Assembly: GCA_963728165.1 (NCBI GenBank)
Contig: CAVSIY010000007.1
Location: 186,001 to 250,000, forward strand
Direction: 5' to 3'
Source: Hyphomicrobium_A sp963728165
Lineage (GTDB): Bacteria > Pseudomonadota > Alphaproteobacteria > Rhizobiales > Hyphomicrobiaceae
Length of the DNA: 64,000 bases
This document shows, piece after piece, positions 9,222-18,761 of the stretch (positions are counted from its first letter, which is position 1; each line of letters starts with the position of its first letter). The notes beneath the pieces are model-generated. The model made no database searches. It saw only the letters and a program-made list of their open reading frames with translations, and was not told the origin of the DNA. The position numbers were made by a program, and so were the translations under genes.

Positions 9222-9385
9222 AACCGTGCATCCCCTCACCCGACCGCATCGCGCTCCGCGCGATTGGCGGCCGACCTCTCCCACCGGGAGAGGTGGCGTT
9301 GCGGGTCGCGCCGGCCTTCACCTCTCCCAGGGGGAGAGGTCGGGCCGTACATGCGGAGCATGTCGGCCCGGGTGAGGGGTTATGC
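9222..9385. repeat. Family A palindromes between thyA and dfrA
   Basis: Two palindromic units (CCTCTCCCACCGGGAGAGG near 9275 and one at 9321-9339) are flanked by CCCTCACCCG and GGGTGAGGGG. The 27 bases at 9317-9343 are repeated exactly within dnaE2 at 59447-59473. Confidence 0.8.
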
Positions 9386-9405
9386 GATCGAGAGAGTGCA
9401 CCTGA

Positions 9406-9945
9406 ATGATGATCTCGCTCGTCGTCGCCATCGCCGAGAACGGTGTCATCGGCCGCAACGGCGGCCTGCCCTGGCACCTCTCCTCCGACCTCAAGACGTT
9501 CCGCCGCGTCACCATCGGCAAGCCGGTCATCATGGGCCGCAAGACGTTTCAGTCGCTCAAGCAGCCGCTCGACCGCCGCGACAACATCGTCGTGTCGCGC
9601 GATGCGAGCTTCCGGCACGACGGCGCCATCGTCGAGCGCGACTTTCGCCGCGGCGCTGGCGCGCGCAACGGAAGCTGCGCCGAGGCGCGCGGCGTCGGAG
9701 AGATCATGGTGATCGGCGGTACGGACGTGTTCAAGGACGCGCTGCCCTTGGCACGTTTCATCTACAAAACGGAGGTGCACGCCGACCCTGAAGGCGACGC
9801 CTTCTTTCCGCCTGTGGACTGGTCGGAATGGGAGGAGCTGGCGCGCACGCCGCTGCCAAAGGGCCCACGCGACGAGTTTGCCGCGACATTCGTGCTCCTG
9901 GAGCGCAAGGGATTGGCGCGTCAAACGGCGGCCGGCTCGGCTTGA
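9406..9945 (+). CDS. folA: Dihydrofolate reductase, internal segment probably misframed
   Basis: This enzyme reduces dihydrofolate to tetrahydrofolate with NADPH. The N-terminus ISLVVAIAENGVIGRNGGLP WHL, the segment GKPVIMGRKTF and the later GEIMVIGGTDVFKDALP are classic DHFR motifs, and the length of 179 residues is usual. Between about 9636 and 9690 the frame reads DFRRGAGARNGSCAEARG, which does not fit the family. The +1 frame there reads FAAALARATEAA, as expected for the helix before the VIGG strand. Two compensating one-base errors are therefore likely. ATG at 9406 follows the repeat region directly, and a second ATG lies one codon later. Confidence 0.92.
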   Translation: MMISLVVAIAENGVIGRNGGLPWHLSSDLKTFRRVTIGKPVIMGRKTFQSLKQPLDRRDNIVVSRDASFRHDGAIVERDFRRGAGARNGSCAEARGVGEIMVIGGTDVFKDALPLARFIYKTEVHADPEGDAFFPPVDWSEWEELARTPLPKGPRDEFAATFVLLERKGLARQTAAGSA

Positions 9946-10127
9946 ACGCCGGCCCCTGGAAACCAATGTTATGAGCGCGTTTGCGCTCAAGGGACGCCCT
10001 GGCCTATAAGGCTTCTCGTTCCATTCCCCGCGGATTGGGGAGCGCCTCCCTCGCGATGAGGGAGCGTGGCGGACCCGCCGGCGGCCGGCGCCCCGCAATA
10101 GCCCGAAAGCATCGAAGGACCTCGCAT

Positions 10128-11246
10128 ATGCCGTGGAGCAATCAGAGTGGCGGTGGCGGCTGGAAGAGCGGAAACGGCGGCGGCCCATGGGGCCAGGGTC
10201 CGAGCTCGGGCGGCGGCGGCCAGCCCCCCGATCTGGAGGAGATGCTCAAGCGGGGTCAGGACAAGGTTAAGCAGGTCATGCGCGGCGGCAGCGGCATCCC
10301 CGGGCCGCTCCTGTTCTTCGTGGCCATCGCCGCCTGCGCCTTCATCGCCTTTCAGGCGTTCACGTTCCGGGTCAACACCGACGAGCAGGGGATCGTCTTG
10401 CGCTTCGGCCAGTTCGTGCGCACAGAGCCGCCGGGTCTTCACCCGCGCTTGCCCTACCCAATCGAAGAAGTCTATCTGCCCAAAGTGACGCGCCAGAACG
10501 TCATCGAGATCGGCATGCGCTCGACGGGCGGACGGCTCACCGGCGCCGGCGTGCGCGACGAGCGGGCCGAGAGCCTGATGCTGACGGGCGACGAGAATAT
10601 CGTCGACATCGATTTCGTCGTCTTGTGGCGCATCAAGGATGCGGAGAAGTACCTGTTCAACATCCAGAACCCCGAGACCACGGTGAAGGAGGTGGCCGAG
10701 AGCGCCATGCGCGAGGTCGTCGGCCAGTCGAAGATCCAGCCGATCCTCACCGAAGAACGGCAGAAGACCGAAGAGGCCGTGCAGAAGTTGATGCAGAAGA
10801 CGCTGGACGAATATGGGGCCGGTATCGTCATCGAGCAGGTCAAGCTGCAAAAGGTCGATCCGCCGGCCGAGGTGATCGACGCCTTCCGCGACGTGCAGGC
10901 GGCGCGCGCCGACATGGAGCGGCTGCAGAACGAGGCCTACGGCTACGCCAACAAGGTGGTGCCGGAGGCGCGCGGTGCAGCTCAGCGCATCCTGCAAGGC
11001 GCCGAAGGCTACAAGCAGCGGGTGGTCAACGAGGCGACCGGACAGACCGCCCGCTTCCTCAAGATCTACGAGCAGTACAAGAATGCGCCCGAGGTGACCC
11101 GCAAGCGCATGTTCCTGGAGACGATGGAGAAAGTATTGGGCGGCACCGATAAGATCATCATCGACCCCAAGGGGGGGCAGGGCGTCGTGCCCTACCTTCC
11201 TCTCGACAAACTGCAGAACAAGAGCAGCAGCGAGAAGGGGAACTGA
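10128..11246 (+). CDS. hflK: FtsH-protease modulator HflK
   Basis: HflK is a bitopic inner-membrane SPFH/band-7 protein that forms a complex with HflC around the FtsH protease. The 372-residue product starts MPWSNQSGGGGWKSGNGGG with the Gly-rich cytoplasmic segment typical of HflK, then one transmembrane helix (LLFFVAIAACAFIAFQAF), then the SPFH domain (VNTDEQGIVLRFGQFVRTEP). The ATG at 10128 is preferred because GAAGGA lies 9 bases upstream; the in-frame upstream extension is Arg-rich and unconserved. hflC follows 2 bases after the stop. Confidence 0.95.
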   Translation: MPWSNQSGGGGWKSGNGGGPWGQGPSSGGGGQPPDLEEMLKRGQDKVKQVMRGGSGIPGPLLFFVAIAACAFIAFQAFTFRVNTDEQGIVLRFGQFVRTEPPGLHPRLPYPIEEVYLPKVTRQNVIEIGMRSTGGRLTGAGVRDERAESLMLTGDENIVDIDFVVLWRIKDAEKYLFNIQNPETTVKEVAESAMREVVGQSKIQPILTEERQKTEEAVQKLMQKTLDEYGAGIVIEQVKLQKVDPPAEVIDAFRDVQAARADMERLQNEAYGYANKVVPEARGAAQRILQGAEGYKQRVVNEATGQTARFLKIYEQYKNAPEVTRKRMFLETMEKVLGGTDKIIIDPKGGQGVVPYLPLDKLQNKSSSEKGN

Positions 11247-11248
11247 TC

Positions 11249-12155
11249 ATGCGCGCGTTTCTTGCCCTGCTCGTCATCTTGATTGGTCTCGGCGCCTTCG
11301 CGGTCTACTCGGCGGCCTTCATCGTGCATCAAAACGAGCAGGCGCTCGTCTTGCGCTTCGGCGAACCCAAGCAGGTCATTCGCACGCCGGGACTGAAGTG
11401 GAAGTATCCGATCGTCGACACGGTTCAGATTTACGACAAGCGTATCCTCGATCTGGACACCGCCCCTCAGGAGATCACCGCCTCCGACCAGAAGCGTCTC
11501 GTGGTCGACGCGTTCGCGCGCTACAAGATCGTCGATCCACTCAAATTCTATCAGTCGGTCGGCACGCAAGAGAACGTTCGCGCGCGTCTTGGGCCCGTTG
11601 CCGAATTCGGCGCTTCGCCGTGTGCTTGGTGCCTCCACGTTCCAGGATCTGGTGCGCGACAAGCGTGAGCAGTTGATGAAGAGCATCGCTGCCCAGGTGA
11701 ACAGGGAGGGCCACGCGCTGGGCCTGGAGGTCGTCGACGTGCGCATCAAGCGCGCCGATCTGCCCGAGCAGAACTCCAAGAGCGTGTTCGAGCGCATGCG
11801 GGCCGAACGCCAGCGCGAGGCCGCCGAGTTCCGCGCCGAAGGCGCCGCGAAGGCCAACGAGATCAAGGCGACGGCAGATCGCCAGGCAACGGTGATCAAG
11901 GCCGAGGCCAATCGCAAGTCGGAAGAAACGCGCGGCGAGGGCGACGGTGCGCGCAACAAGATCTATGCCGAGGCCTACAGCAAGGATCCGGAGTTCTTCG
12001 AGTTCTACCGCTCCATGCAGGCCTACGAGAATGGCCTGAAGTCGGCCGACACGCGCATGGTGATCTCGCCCAATTCCGACTTCTTCAAGTATTTCGCCGA
12101 TCCGCACGGCGCCAAGACGTCATCGCCAACGGCTTCTCCAACCACGCCGCAATGA
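11249..12155 (+). CDS. hflC: FtsH-protease modulator HflC, frameshifted near 11600
   Basis: The partner of HflK: an N-terminal membrane anchor (MRAFLALLVILIGLGAFAVY) and an SPFH domain (VHQNEQALVLRFGEPKQVIR). The frame that begins at 11249 fails after NVRARLGPV. Removing one C from the run at about 11599-11601 gives RARLGPLPNSALRRVLGAST and continues to 12155 through VVDVRIKRADLPEQNSKSVF, the usual HflC sequence. The whole protein would be about 300 residues, normal for the family. The gene is probably intact in the organism. It overlaps the next gene by 4 bases. Confidence 0.9.
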
Positions 12156-12337
12156 GCGACCTCCTCGTCGGGTTTGGCTTGGTCCTGGTCATCGAAGGCC
12201 TGCTGTGGGCGGTCGCTCCGCATCTGGCCCTGCGTTTCCTGGAGGGCGCCGCCGCCACCCCGGAGGGGACCTTGCGCATTGCCGGCTGGACCGCGGTTTG
12301 CCTAGGCGTCGGTGTGGTTTGGCTCATTCGCGGTTGA
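12152..12337 (+). CDS. DUF2065 small membrane protein
   Basis: This 61-residue protein has two membrane helices (LLVGFGLVLVIEGLLWAVAP and the C-terminal AGWTAVCLGVGVVWLIRG). It fits the DUF2065 family, which commonly sits directly after hflC in proteobacteria. The start overlaps the hflC stop as ATGA, implying translational coupling. Its function is not known. Confidence 0.85.
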   Translation: MSDLLVGFGLVLVIEGLLWAVAPHLALRFLEGAAATPEGTLRIAGWTAVCLGVGVVWLIRG

Positions 12338-12472
12338 GGGCGGCTTGCACCCGCGTTGACAGCGACCGCGCCTTGCCATCCACTTGGGAGCGCCGCTCGG
12401 TGGATGTTGCAGGCGCCAGTTAGGTTTCCTCGCGGTTTGCCCAAGGCCCGGTAGGGGCAGGAGAAGAGGCTC

Positions 12473-13945
12473 ATGCAAGGATTTCCCTCGCGCAACGGCC
12501 GTGGTGCGTCGGGTCACCCGCTCGCCTTAGGCGTGCTGCTCGTCGGCTTGGCGACCGGCGCGCTGGCCGCTCCCGTCGCCGCACAGCGCGGGCCGCAGTC
12601 GGTTGCGCCGCTCGCCGAGGAGCTGATCGAGGCGGTGGTCAACGTCTCGACCAGCCAGGCCATCCACGGGCCGCAGGGGCTGCCGCTGCCGAGCGTGCCC
12701 AAGGATTTGCCCTACAACGAGTATTTCGGCGACTTTTTCAATAACCGCGGCCACTCGGTGCCCGACCAGATGGTCTCCTCGCTCGGCTCCGGCTTCATCG
12801 TCGACGGCAAGGAAGGCATCATCGTCACCAACAACCACGTCATCGACGGGGCCGAGGAGATCCAGGTCAACCTCCACGACGGCACCAAGCTCAAGGCGGA
12901 GCTGATCGGTAAGGACACCAAGACCGACATCGCGATTTTGAAGGTCAAGCCGCCGCACGAGCTCAAGGCCGTCAAGTTCGGCTCGTCTGCCGCCATCAAG
13001 GTGGGCGACTGGGTGATGGCGATCGGAAACCCGTTCGGCCTCGGCGGCAGCGTCACCATCGGCATCATCTCGGCCAAGGCCCGCAACATCAACTCAGGCC
13101 CCTACGACGACTATCTGCAGACCGACGCCTCCATCAACAAGGGCAACTCGGGCGGGCCTTTGTTCAACATGGACGGCGAGGTCGTGGGCGTGAACACGGC
13201 CATCATCTCGCCGACGGGAGGCTCCATCGGCATCGGCTTCTCGGTGCCCGCCGACACGGTGCAGCCGGTCGTGCAGCAGCTGAGGCAGTTCCACGAGGTG
13301 CGTCGCGGCTGGCTCGGCGTGAAGATCCAGACCGTCACCGGGGAGATTGCAGGCGCGCTGGGCGTGCCTGAGAACACCGGTGCGCTCGTTGCCGCCGTCA
13401 CCCCCGACGGCCCGGCGGCCAAGGCCGGCGTCAAGGCCGGCGACGTCATCGTCAAGTTCGACAAGGAGGAGGTCGCGACCATGCGCAACCTGCCCCGTCT
13501 CGTCGCCCGCGCGCCCATCGACCAAGAGGTCGATGTCGAGGTCGTGCGCAAGGGCCAGCACAAGACGCTGCAGGTCATGGTCGGGCGTCTGTCGGAGGAG
13601 GATGAGGCGAAAACGGCGCTGGGCGGGGAGGCAAAGCCCAACTCCGCCGACGCCACGGTGCTCGGCCTCAAGCTTTCGACCCTCACCGACGAGCTGCGCT
13701 CCAAGTACGGCCTCAGTGCCGAGATCAAGGGCGCCATCGTCGACGAGGTCGATCCCAAGAGCCCCGCGGCTGCCACCATCAGGCCCGGCGACGTGATCGT
13801 GCAGGCGGCCAACGAGCCGGTGTCGGGCCCGCAGGAGTTCGCCAAACGCGTCGCGACCCTCAAGAAAGGCAGCCGCAAGACCGTCATGCTCGAGGTGGAG
13901 GACGCCCAGGGCAGCCACAGGTTCGTGTCGGTGCCAGTCGAATAA
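12473..13945 (+). CDS. Do-type periplasmic serine protease (DegP/MucD-like)
   Basis: This 490-residue protein has a signal peptide ending near ...VAAQRG, a trypsin-like domain with catalytic His122 (VTNNHVIDGA), Asp152 (KTDIAILKV) and Ser226 (NKGNSGGPLFN), and two PDZ domains (about residues 280-370 and 395-480). It degrades or refolds damaged periplasmic proteins. It lies downstream of hflKC, a common arrangement that groups envelope quality-control functions. A GGAGAAGAG lies just upstream of the ATG. The paralogue name (degP, degQ or mucD) cannot be fixed from sequence reading alone. Confidence 0.95.
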   Translation: MQGFPSRNGRGASGHPLALGVLLVGLATGALAAPVAAQRGPQSVAPLAEELIEAVVNVSTSQAIHGPQGLPLPSVPKDLPYNEYFGDFFNNRGHSVPDQMVSSLGSGFIVDGKEGIIVTNNHVIDGAEEIQVNLHDGTKLKAELIGKDTKTDIAILKVKPPHELKAVKFGSSAAIKVGDWVMAIGNPFGLGGSVTIGIISAKARNINSGPYDDYLQTDASINKGNSGGPLFNMDGEVVGVNTAIISPTGGSIGIGFSVPADTVQPVVQQLRQFHEVRRGWLGVKIQTVTGEIAGALGVPENTGALVAAVTPDGPAAKAGVKAGDVIVKFDKEEVATMRNLPRLVARAPIDQEVDVEVVRKGQHKTLQVMVGRLSEEDEAKTALGGEAKPNSADATVLGLKLSTLTDELRSKYGLSAEIKGAIVDEVDPKSPAAATIRPGDVIVQAANEPVSGPQEFAKRVATLKKGSRKTVMLEVEDAQGSHRFVSVPVE

Positions 13946-14051
13946 GCGTCAAGCACGATGCAGCGCTGCGTGCCCGGGACGCCCTCCCTTCGCGCCGCTG
14001 ATGCATTCGCCGGCCCCGCGCCGGAACAACCTTTGAGGAAGGCTGTCCCCC

Positions 14052-14765
14052 TTGTCAGACCGTCACGGCATCTTTGACACCATCATGGACAGCCTCGCGC
14101 CCGTGCATCGGGACGGGCACAAGTTCGTGGCCATCGCCGCAGGGCTGGCGCTGCTCTTCTTTCTGATATGGCCGCCGCTTGCCTGGTTGCTGGTGCTCGT
14201 CGCTTTGTGGATCGCCTACTTCTTCCGCGATCCCGATCGCGTGACGCCGCTGCGCGAAGGATTGATCATCGCTCCCGCCGACGGGCGCATCGCATCAATC
14301 GAGACGGTGCGCCCGCCGGTGGAGCTGGGGCTCGGCCCCGAGCAGCGCCTGCGCATCTCCACCTTCCTGTCGGTCCTCGACGTGCACATCACGCGCGCGC
14401 CGGTGGCAGGTCGCATCGCGCGCTCGATCTACGTGCCCGGCGCCTTCCTCAACGCCGCCCTCGACAAGGCGAGCGAGGAGAACGAGCGCCGCGCCTTCAT
14501 CATCGACAGGGCCGACGGCACCGAGATCGCACTGGTGCAGATCGCGGGGCTGGTGGCGCGCCGGATCGTGGCGTTCGTGCACGAAGGTGATAGCGTGGGG
14601 GTAGGCGAGCGCATCGGCCTCATTCGCTTCGGCAGCCGCGTCGACGTCTACCTGCCGCCGGGCAAGACGGCGCTGATCGCGGTCGGGCAGCTGGCGGTGG
14701 CGGGCGAGACGGTGCTCGCCGACCTCAAATCGGACGAGCCCGAGCGGGTGGCGCGCCGCAGCTGA
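14052..14765 (+). CDS. psd: Phosphatidylserine decarboxylase
   Basis: The enzyme makes phosphatidylethanolamine from phosphatidylserine at the inner membrane. The 237-residue length matches the short alphaproteobacterial class. Visible are an N-terminal membrane region (VAIAAGLALLFFLIWPPLAW), the segment FFRDPDRVTP, the LDVHITRAPVAG motif and the self-cleavage site Gly194-Ser195 (IRFGSRVDVYLP), where the pyruvoyl cofactor forms. It begins with TTG, with GAGGAAGG about 10 bases upstream. pssA follows 38 bases downstream, so both steps of phosphatidylethanolamine synthesis are together. Confidence 0.96.
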   Translation: MSDRHGIFDTIMDSLAPVHRDGHKFVAIAAGLALLFFLIWPPLAWLLVLVALWIAYFFRDPDRVTPLREGLIIAPADGRIASIETVRPPVELGLGPEQRLRISTFLSVLDVHITRAPVAGRIARSIYVPGAFLNAALDKASEENERRAFIIDRADGTEIALVQIAGLVARRIVAFVHEGDSVGVGERIGLIRFGSRVDVYLPPGKTALIAVGQLAVAGETVLADLKSDEPERVARRS

Positions 14766-14803
14766 AACGAAGTCGAAAGTTATCGTGGTAGTGTGAGACC
14801 ACC

Positions 14804-15688
14804 ATGGATCCGATCGTGCCGAGACTGGAGGAGGAGACGCGGCGGCGCCGGCGCATGCCGCTCTTTCGCCACCGGCAGGTGCCGGTGCGCATGCTGGTGC
14901 CCAACTTCTTCACGCTATTGGCCTTGTGCGCCGGTCTCACGTCGATCCGCATGGGGATCGAGGGGCGCTACGAGCTGGCGCTGGCAGCCATCGTGTTCGC
15001 AGCCCTGCTCGACGGCATCGACGGGCGCGTTGCGCGGCTGTTGAAGGCCTCCTCCCGCTTCGGCGCCGAGCTCGACAGCCTCGCCGACTTCGTCAACTTC
15101 GGCGTGGCGCCCGCGTTCCTGATCTTCAACTGGGGGCTCGGCAGCCTGAAGAGCTTGGGCTGGATCTGCGTGATGATCTTCGCGCTGGCGTCGGCCTTGC
15201 GCCTTGCCCGCTTCAACGTCGCCATGGAGGAGGAGCGGCCGAAGTGGCAGGCGGCCTACTTCATCGGCATGCCGACGCCGGCGGCGGCCATCGTGGTGCT
15301 GTTGCCGGTGTTCATCGATCACCTGGGCTTCGATGGCTTCCGCACCTCGGCCCTCGTGCTCGACCTGGTGCTGGCCTATACGCTGTTGATCGCGTTCCTG
15401 ATGGTGTCGACCATCCCGACCTACTCGGGCAAGCTGTTGGGCGAGCGCATCTCGCGCGAGTACGTGCTGCCGATCTTCATGCTGGCCGTGGGGTTCGTGG
15501 CGCTGCTCGTCACCTACCCCTTCGCCACGCTGACGGGGTCGACGATCGTCTACCTCGCGCTCATCCCGGTGAGCTGGCGCCGCTTCGGCCTACGGCTGCG
15601 GCAGATGCAGGCGCAGGCGCAGGCGGAGGGCGCGCGCGAGGACGCCGCCCGCATCGTTGCGATCCGCTCGGGCGAGCCGCCGCGTTAG
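14804..15688 (+). CDS. pssA: CDP-diacylglycerol--serine O-phosphatidyltransferase
   Basis: This integral membrane enzyme makes phosphatidylserine from CDP-diacylglycerol and serine, the substrate of the decarboxylase encoded just upstream. The CDP-alcohol phosphotransferase signature D-G-x2-A-R-x8-G-x3-D-x3-D is complete (LDGIDGRVARLL...SRFGAELDSLADF). Several hydrophobic helices follow. The length of 294 residues is normal for the PssA-II type. It converges with the HerA-like gene, leaving only 9 bases between the stops. Confidence 0.95.
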   Translation: MDPIVPRLEEETRRRRRMPLFRHRQVPVRMLVPNFFTLLALCAGLTSIRMGIEGRYELALAAIVFAALLDGIDGRVARLLKASSRFGAELDSLADFVNFGVAPAFLIFNWGLGSLKSLGWICVMIFALASALRLARFNVAMEEERPKWQAAYFIGMPTPAAAIVVLLPVFIDHLGFDGFRTSALVLDLVLAYTLLIAFLMVSTIPTYSGKLLGERISREYVLPIFMLAVGFVALLVTYPFATLTGSTIVYLALIPVSWRRFGLRLRQMQAQAQAEGAREDAARIVAIRSGEPPR

Positions 15689-15697
15689 GGTCGGCGT

Positions 15698-17692
15698 TCA
15701 GCGCTGCTGGCGCTGGATCAGCCGGTCGCGCAGGGATTTCAAGGCCGTGCCCCCCACGTCCTGGTCGCCCGAATCAGCGGCATCGCCGCCGCGCTCGTGG
15801 CGCTGGGGCGCGCCCCCACCGGCTCCCTCCTTGCGGAAGACGGCCTGGCGGATCGATGGCGCCCGGGCGGAGGCATGCTGGCTTGGCTGAGCCGCTGGAC
15901 GCGGCGCCTCCTCCTGCCGGCTCGGCTCGGGCGCCGGGGGCGGCTCGTCGGCCGCGCCCGCGGTGTCGATGGCCATTCCCTCGGCGAGCATGGCTACCTG
16001 CAGGTCGCTGCCGGCGCCGATGTCGGAGGAGCGCCATTTCTCCACGACCTGCTCGAGGAAGCCCTCGTCACCCACCGAGCGCTGCCAATGCTCGGTGAAA
16101 CGCGCCGTGGTTGAGCGCGGCAGCGCCGACTGCGGCAGCTCGTCGAACGTGATGCGCACAGGCAGCGCCACGCCGTCGCCGAAGGCCAACGACTCGCGCT
16201 GGCCGAGCGCGGGCAGGAACTCCAACAGGCCCGAGCTCGTGTCGGTGATGGCGGAGGTGACGATCTCCTGGTCGCGGTCGTTCGACATCCGCAGCGCGAA
16301 CACGGTGTTGCACTGCGACAGGATGGTCGGGTCGATCTCAGCGGGGCGCTGCGAGACGATGCAGAGCGCGACGCCGTACTTGCGCCCCTCCTTGGCGATC
16401 TTGGCGATGGCGCGCTTGCAGGGCTCGAAGCCGAGGCTGGGCGTCGCCGGCACGTAGCGGTGCGCCTCCTCGCACACGAGCATCAGCGGCACTTTGCCCT
16501 CGCTCCAGTGCGCGAAATCGAAGGTCATGCGCGAGAGCACCGACACCACGACGTTGACGATCTCGGTCGGCAGGCCGGTGAGCTCGACGATGGTGATCGG
16601 CTTGTCGTTGACGGGCACGCGGAAGATGCGGGCGAGCACCTGGGTCATGCCGTCGTAGACGGTAAGCGAGCCGAACATGAAGGCGTAGCGGCCGTCCTGC
16701 GAGATGGCGTCGATGCGCGATCTCAGCTGGCGGTAGGGCGACAGGTCCTTCTTGTTCTCGAGCTTGCCCATGCGCTCGTCGATGAGGCCGGTGAGGTCGG
16801 AGATGCGGTAGGGCACGGGCGTGTCGACGGTGAAGCGGCTCGGCTCGGTCATGGTGCGGCGCAGCGCCTGGTTGTCGCGCGCGCGACCGGCGCTGTAGCG
16901 GGCCTTGGCGATCGGGATCAGCTCCTGCAGGATCTCGATCTCGGCCTTGCGCGACATGTCGCTGATCAGGACCTCGACGATCTCCTCGAAGTTCAACAGC
17001 CAGAAGGGCAATTGCATGTTGCGCGGGCTGATCACCTCGGCCCATTCGCTGAAGGCGGTCGCGTACTCGTTGTGGGGGTCGAGCAGGAGGATGTGCGCGG
17101 CCGGGTTCTTGGCGAGGATCGCGCGCAGGATCAAGGCTGTGGTGCACGACTTGCCGGTGCCGGTGGTGCCGAGAATGGCGAGGTGCTTGCCCAACAGCTC
17201 GTCGACGCGAACCATGGCGGGAATGGAGTTGTCCTGACGGATGCAGCCGATGCGCACGCTGCGCTTGGGGTCGCCGCAGAAGGCCGCCTCGAGCTCCGCC
17301 TTCGAGGCGACGCGGGCGCGATCGCCGAGCGAGGGGTAGACGGTGACGCCGCGGGCGAAGATGTTTGCATGCCCGGCATCGTCCTTCCACAACTCGCCGA
17401 CGAGGCCGAGCTCGGCGATGCGGATCTCCGCTTCGCCGTCGTGCTGTGCCGGCACCGGAACGCTCAAGGCCGAGACGATGGCCAGCACCACGGTCTTGGC
17501 GGTGTCGATGGCGAGCAGCGTGCCCATGTCGGGGCGCTCGCTGCTATGCGTGTGGCCGTCCTTGGGGCTATCCAGAAGAACGATGGCCTTCGAGCCCGTG
17601 ACGGAGACGATGCGGCCGACCGATCGGTCGGCCGCCGTCGCGGTGTGCTCGGCACCAGGCATGTTCAGCTGCATCTTCTCAGCGCCACTCAC
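15698..17692 (-). CDS. HerA-like/DUF87 ATPase
   Basis: The 664-residue product has an N-terminal beta-barrel-like region (VGRIVSVTGSKAIVLLDSP), as in HerA/HAS-barrel ATPases. The P-loop follows (LAILGTTGTGKSCTT, near residue 190), then LLLDPHNEYATAF, a Walker-B-like strand (KVPLMLVCEEAHRYVP) and a sensor segment with CIVSQRPAEIDPTILSQCN. The last ~90 residues are Pro/Ala-rich and probably disordered. HerA-type ATPases are hexameric motors acting on DNA; no NurA nuclease gene is adjacent. The GTG start overlaps the stop of the upstream histidine kinase gene by 3 bases (GTGA), so the two are translationally coupled. The actual role is unknown. Confidence 0.85.
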   Translation of the reverse strand: MSGAEKMQLNMPGAEHTATAADRSVGRIVSVTGSKAIVLLDSPKDGHTHSSERPDMGTLLAIDTAKTVVLAIVSALSVPVPAQHDGEAEIRIAELGLVGELWKDDAGHANIFARGVTVYPSLGDRARVASKAELEAAFCGDPKRSVRIGCIRQDNSIPAMVRVDELLGKHLAILGTTGTGKSCTTALILRAILAKNPAAHILLLDPHNEYATAFSEWAEVISPRNMQLPFWLLNFEEIVEVLISDMSRKAEIEILQELIPIAKARYSAGRARDNQALRRTMTEPSRFTVDTPVPYRISDLTGLIDERMGKLENKKDLSPYRQLRSRIDAISQDGRYAFMFGSLTVYDGMTQVLARIFRVPVNDKPITIVELTGLPTEIVNVVVSVLSRMTFDFAHWSEGKVPLMLVCEEAHRYVPATPSLGFEPCKRAIAKIAKEGRKYGVALCIVSQRPAEIDPTILSQCNTVFALRMSNDRDQEIVTSAITDTSSGLLEFLPALGQRESLAFGDGVALPVRITFDELPQSALPRSTTARFTEHWQRSVGDEGFLEQVVEKWRSSDIGAGSDLQVAMLAEGMAIDTAGAADEPPPAPEPSRQEEAPRPAAQPSQHASARAPSIRQAVFRKEGAGGGAPQRHERGGDAADSGDQDVGGTALKSLRDRLIQRQQR

Positions 17693-18603
17693 GTTGCTAG
17701 TCCTCGTTCGTCGAGCTTGCGTTCATCGAGCCCTTGCCCCATGACGGCGTCGCGCGCCTCCGTCACCGAAAGCTGGTGCCGGGGCGGCAGAGCCACCCAA
17801 ACCTCCGTGCCGACGCCTTCGCGGCTGTGGATCTGCAACTCGCCCCCGTGCAGCTGCGCCAGCGCCTTGGCGATGGGCAGGCCGAGGCCGGTGCCCTCGC
17901 GCCAGCGCGCGTGGCTGGAATCGACCTGGCCGAACGGCGTGAGCGCCACCGCAATTTCTTCCTCGCTCATGCCGACGCCGGTGTCGCACACCTCCACGAC
18001 GACGCTGCCGTCGGCGCCGGTGCCGGCCTTGATGGTCACCCGGCCGCCGCTGCGGGTGAATTTCAGCGCGTTGGAGATGAGGTTGGTGAAGACCTGGCGC
18101 AGCTTGACGCCGTCGCCGCGCACGCTGGGCAGATCCGCGCCGATCTCGACCACGAGCTTGACGCCGGCGGCCTCGGCCATGAGCCGGAACGAGGAGGCGG
18201 ACGCGGCCAGGATCTCGCTCAGGTTGACGTCGCGCGCGTCGAGCATGCACTTGCCGCTGTGGATCTTGGAGATGTCGAGGATGTTGTTGATCACCGACAG
18301 CAGATGACCGGCCGCGTCGTGGATGAGGTTGGCGTAGTCGGTGATCTCGGCTGGCGCGAGCGGGCGCTCGCCCCGCTCGGCCAGGAGCTTGGAAAATCCG
18401 ATGATGGCATTGAGCGGCGTCCTCAGCTCATGGCTCATGTTGGCGATGAACTCGGACTTGACCCGGCTCGCCAGCTCCGCCTCGATGCGGGCGGAGTGCT
18501 CGGCCACGCGCGCGCGATGGCGCAGCACCGCATCGCCCAGAAGCGAGGCGTACTCGCCCATCAATGAGCCGCTCTTCTGGTTGCCGAAGGCCCCGCCGAA
18601 CAT
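17689..18603 (-). CDS. Soluble sensor histidine kinase
   Basis: This 304-residue protein lacks membrane helices and any recognisable input domain. It contains a dimerisation/phosphoacceptor domain with His58 (FIANMSHELRTPLNAIIGF) and a complete ATP-binding domain: N-box NLISNALKFT, G1 DTGVGMSEEE, F-box/G2 region FGQVDS...GTGLGLPIAK. A short coiled segment precedes the kinase core. The sequence resembles the PdhS/DivJ/PleC-like kinases of alphaproteobacteria in its HisKA region, but that relation is tentative. No response regulator is adjacent; its only tight neighbour is the HerA-like ATPase gene. Confidence 0.9.
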   Translation of the reverse strand: MFGGAFGNQKSGSLMGEYASLLGDAVLRHRARVAEHSARIEAELASRVKSEFIANMSHELRTPLNAIIGFSKLLAERGERPLAPAEITDYANLIHDAAGHLLSVINNILDISKIHSGKCMLDARDVNLSEILAASASSFRLMAEAAGVKLVVEIGADLPSVRGDGVKLRQVFTNLISNALKFTRSGGRVTIKAGTGADGSVVVEVCDTGVGMSEEEIAVALTPFGQVDSSHARWREGTGLGLPIAKALAQLHGGELQIHSREGVGTEVWVALPPRHQLSVTEARDAVMGQGLDERKLDERGLAT

Positions 18604-18761
18604 TACGCACCACTTGCCGTGACGTTGATCCAGGCGGGCAAAACCTAGCCGGCAGACGATAACGTGCAGTTAACCCACGTATTGTTTTCGACGAGGCAAA
18701 CGAAAGGTTTATGCCCGCCCCCGGCTGGGCGGATGCAGCGGCGCGGGGCGATTTAGGGGCG

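Noticed and set aside
9636..9690. Novel insertion in dihydrofolate reductase
   Set aside because: The odd residues disappear when the adjacent frame is read, so two compensating one-base errors explain it better than a real insertion.
16460..18307. A 615-codon plus-strand frame across the HerA and kinase genes
   Set aside because: It is the antisense of two genes with complete catalytic motifs.
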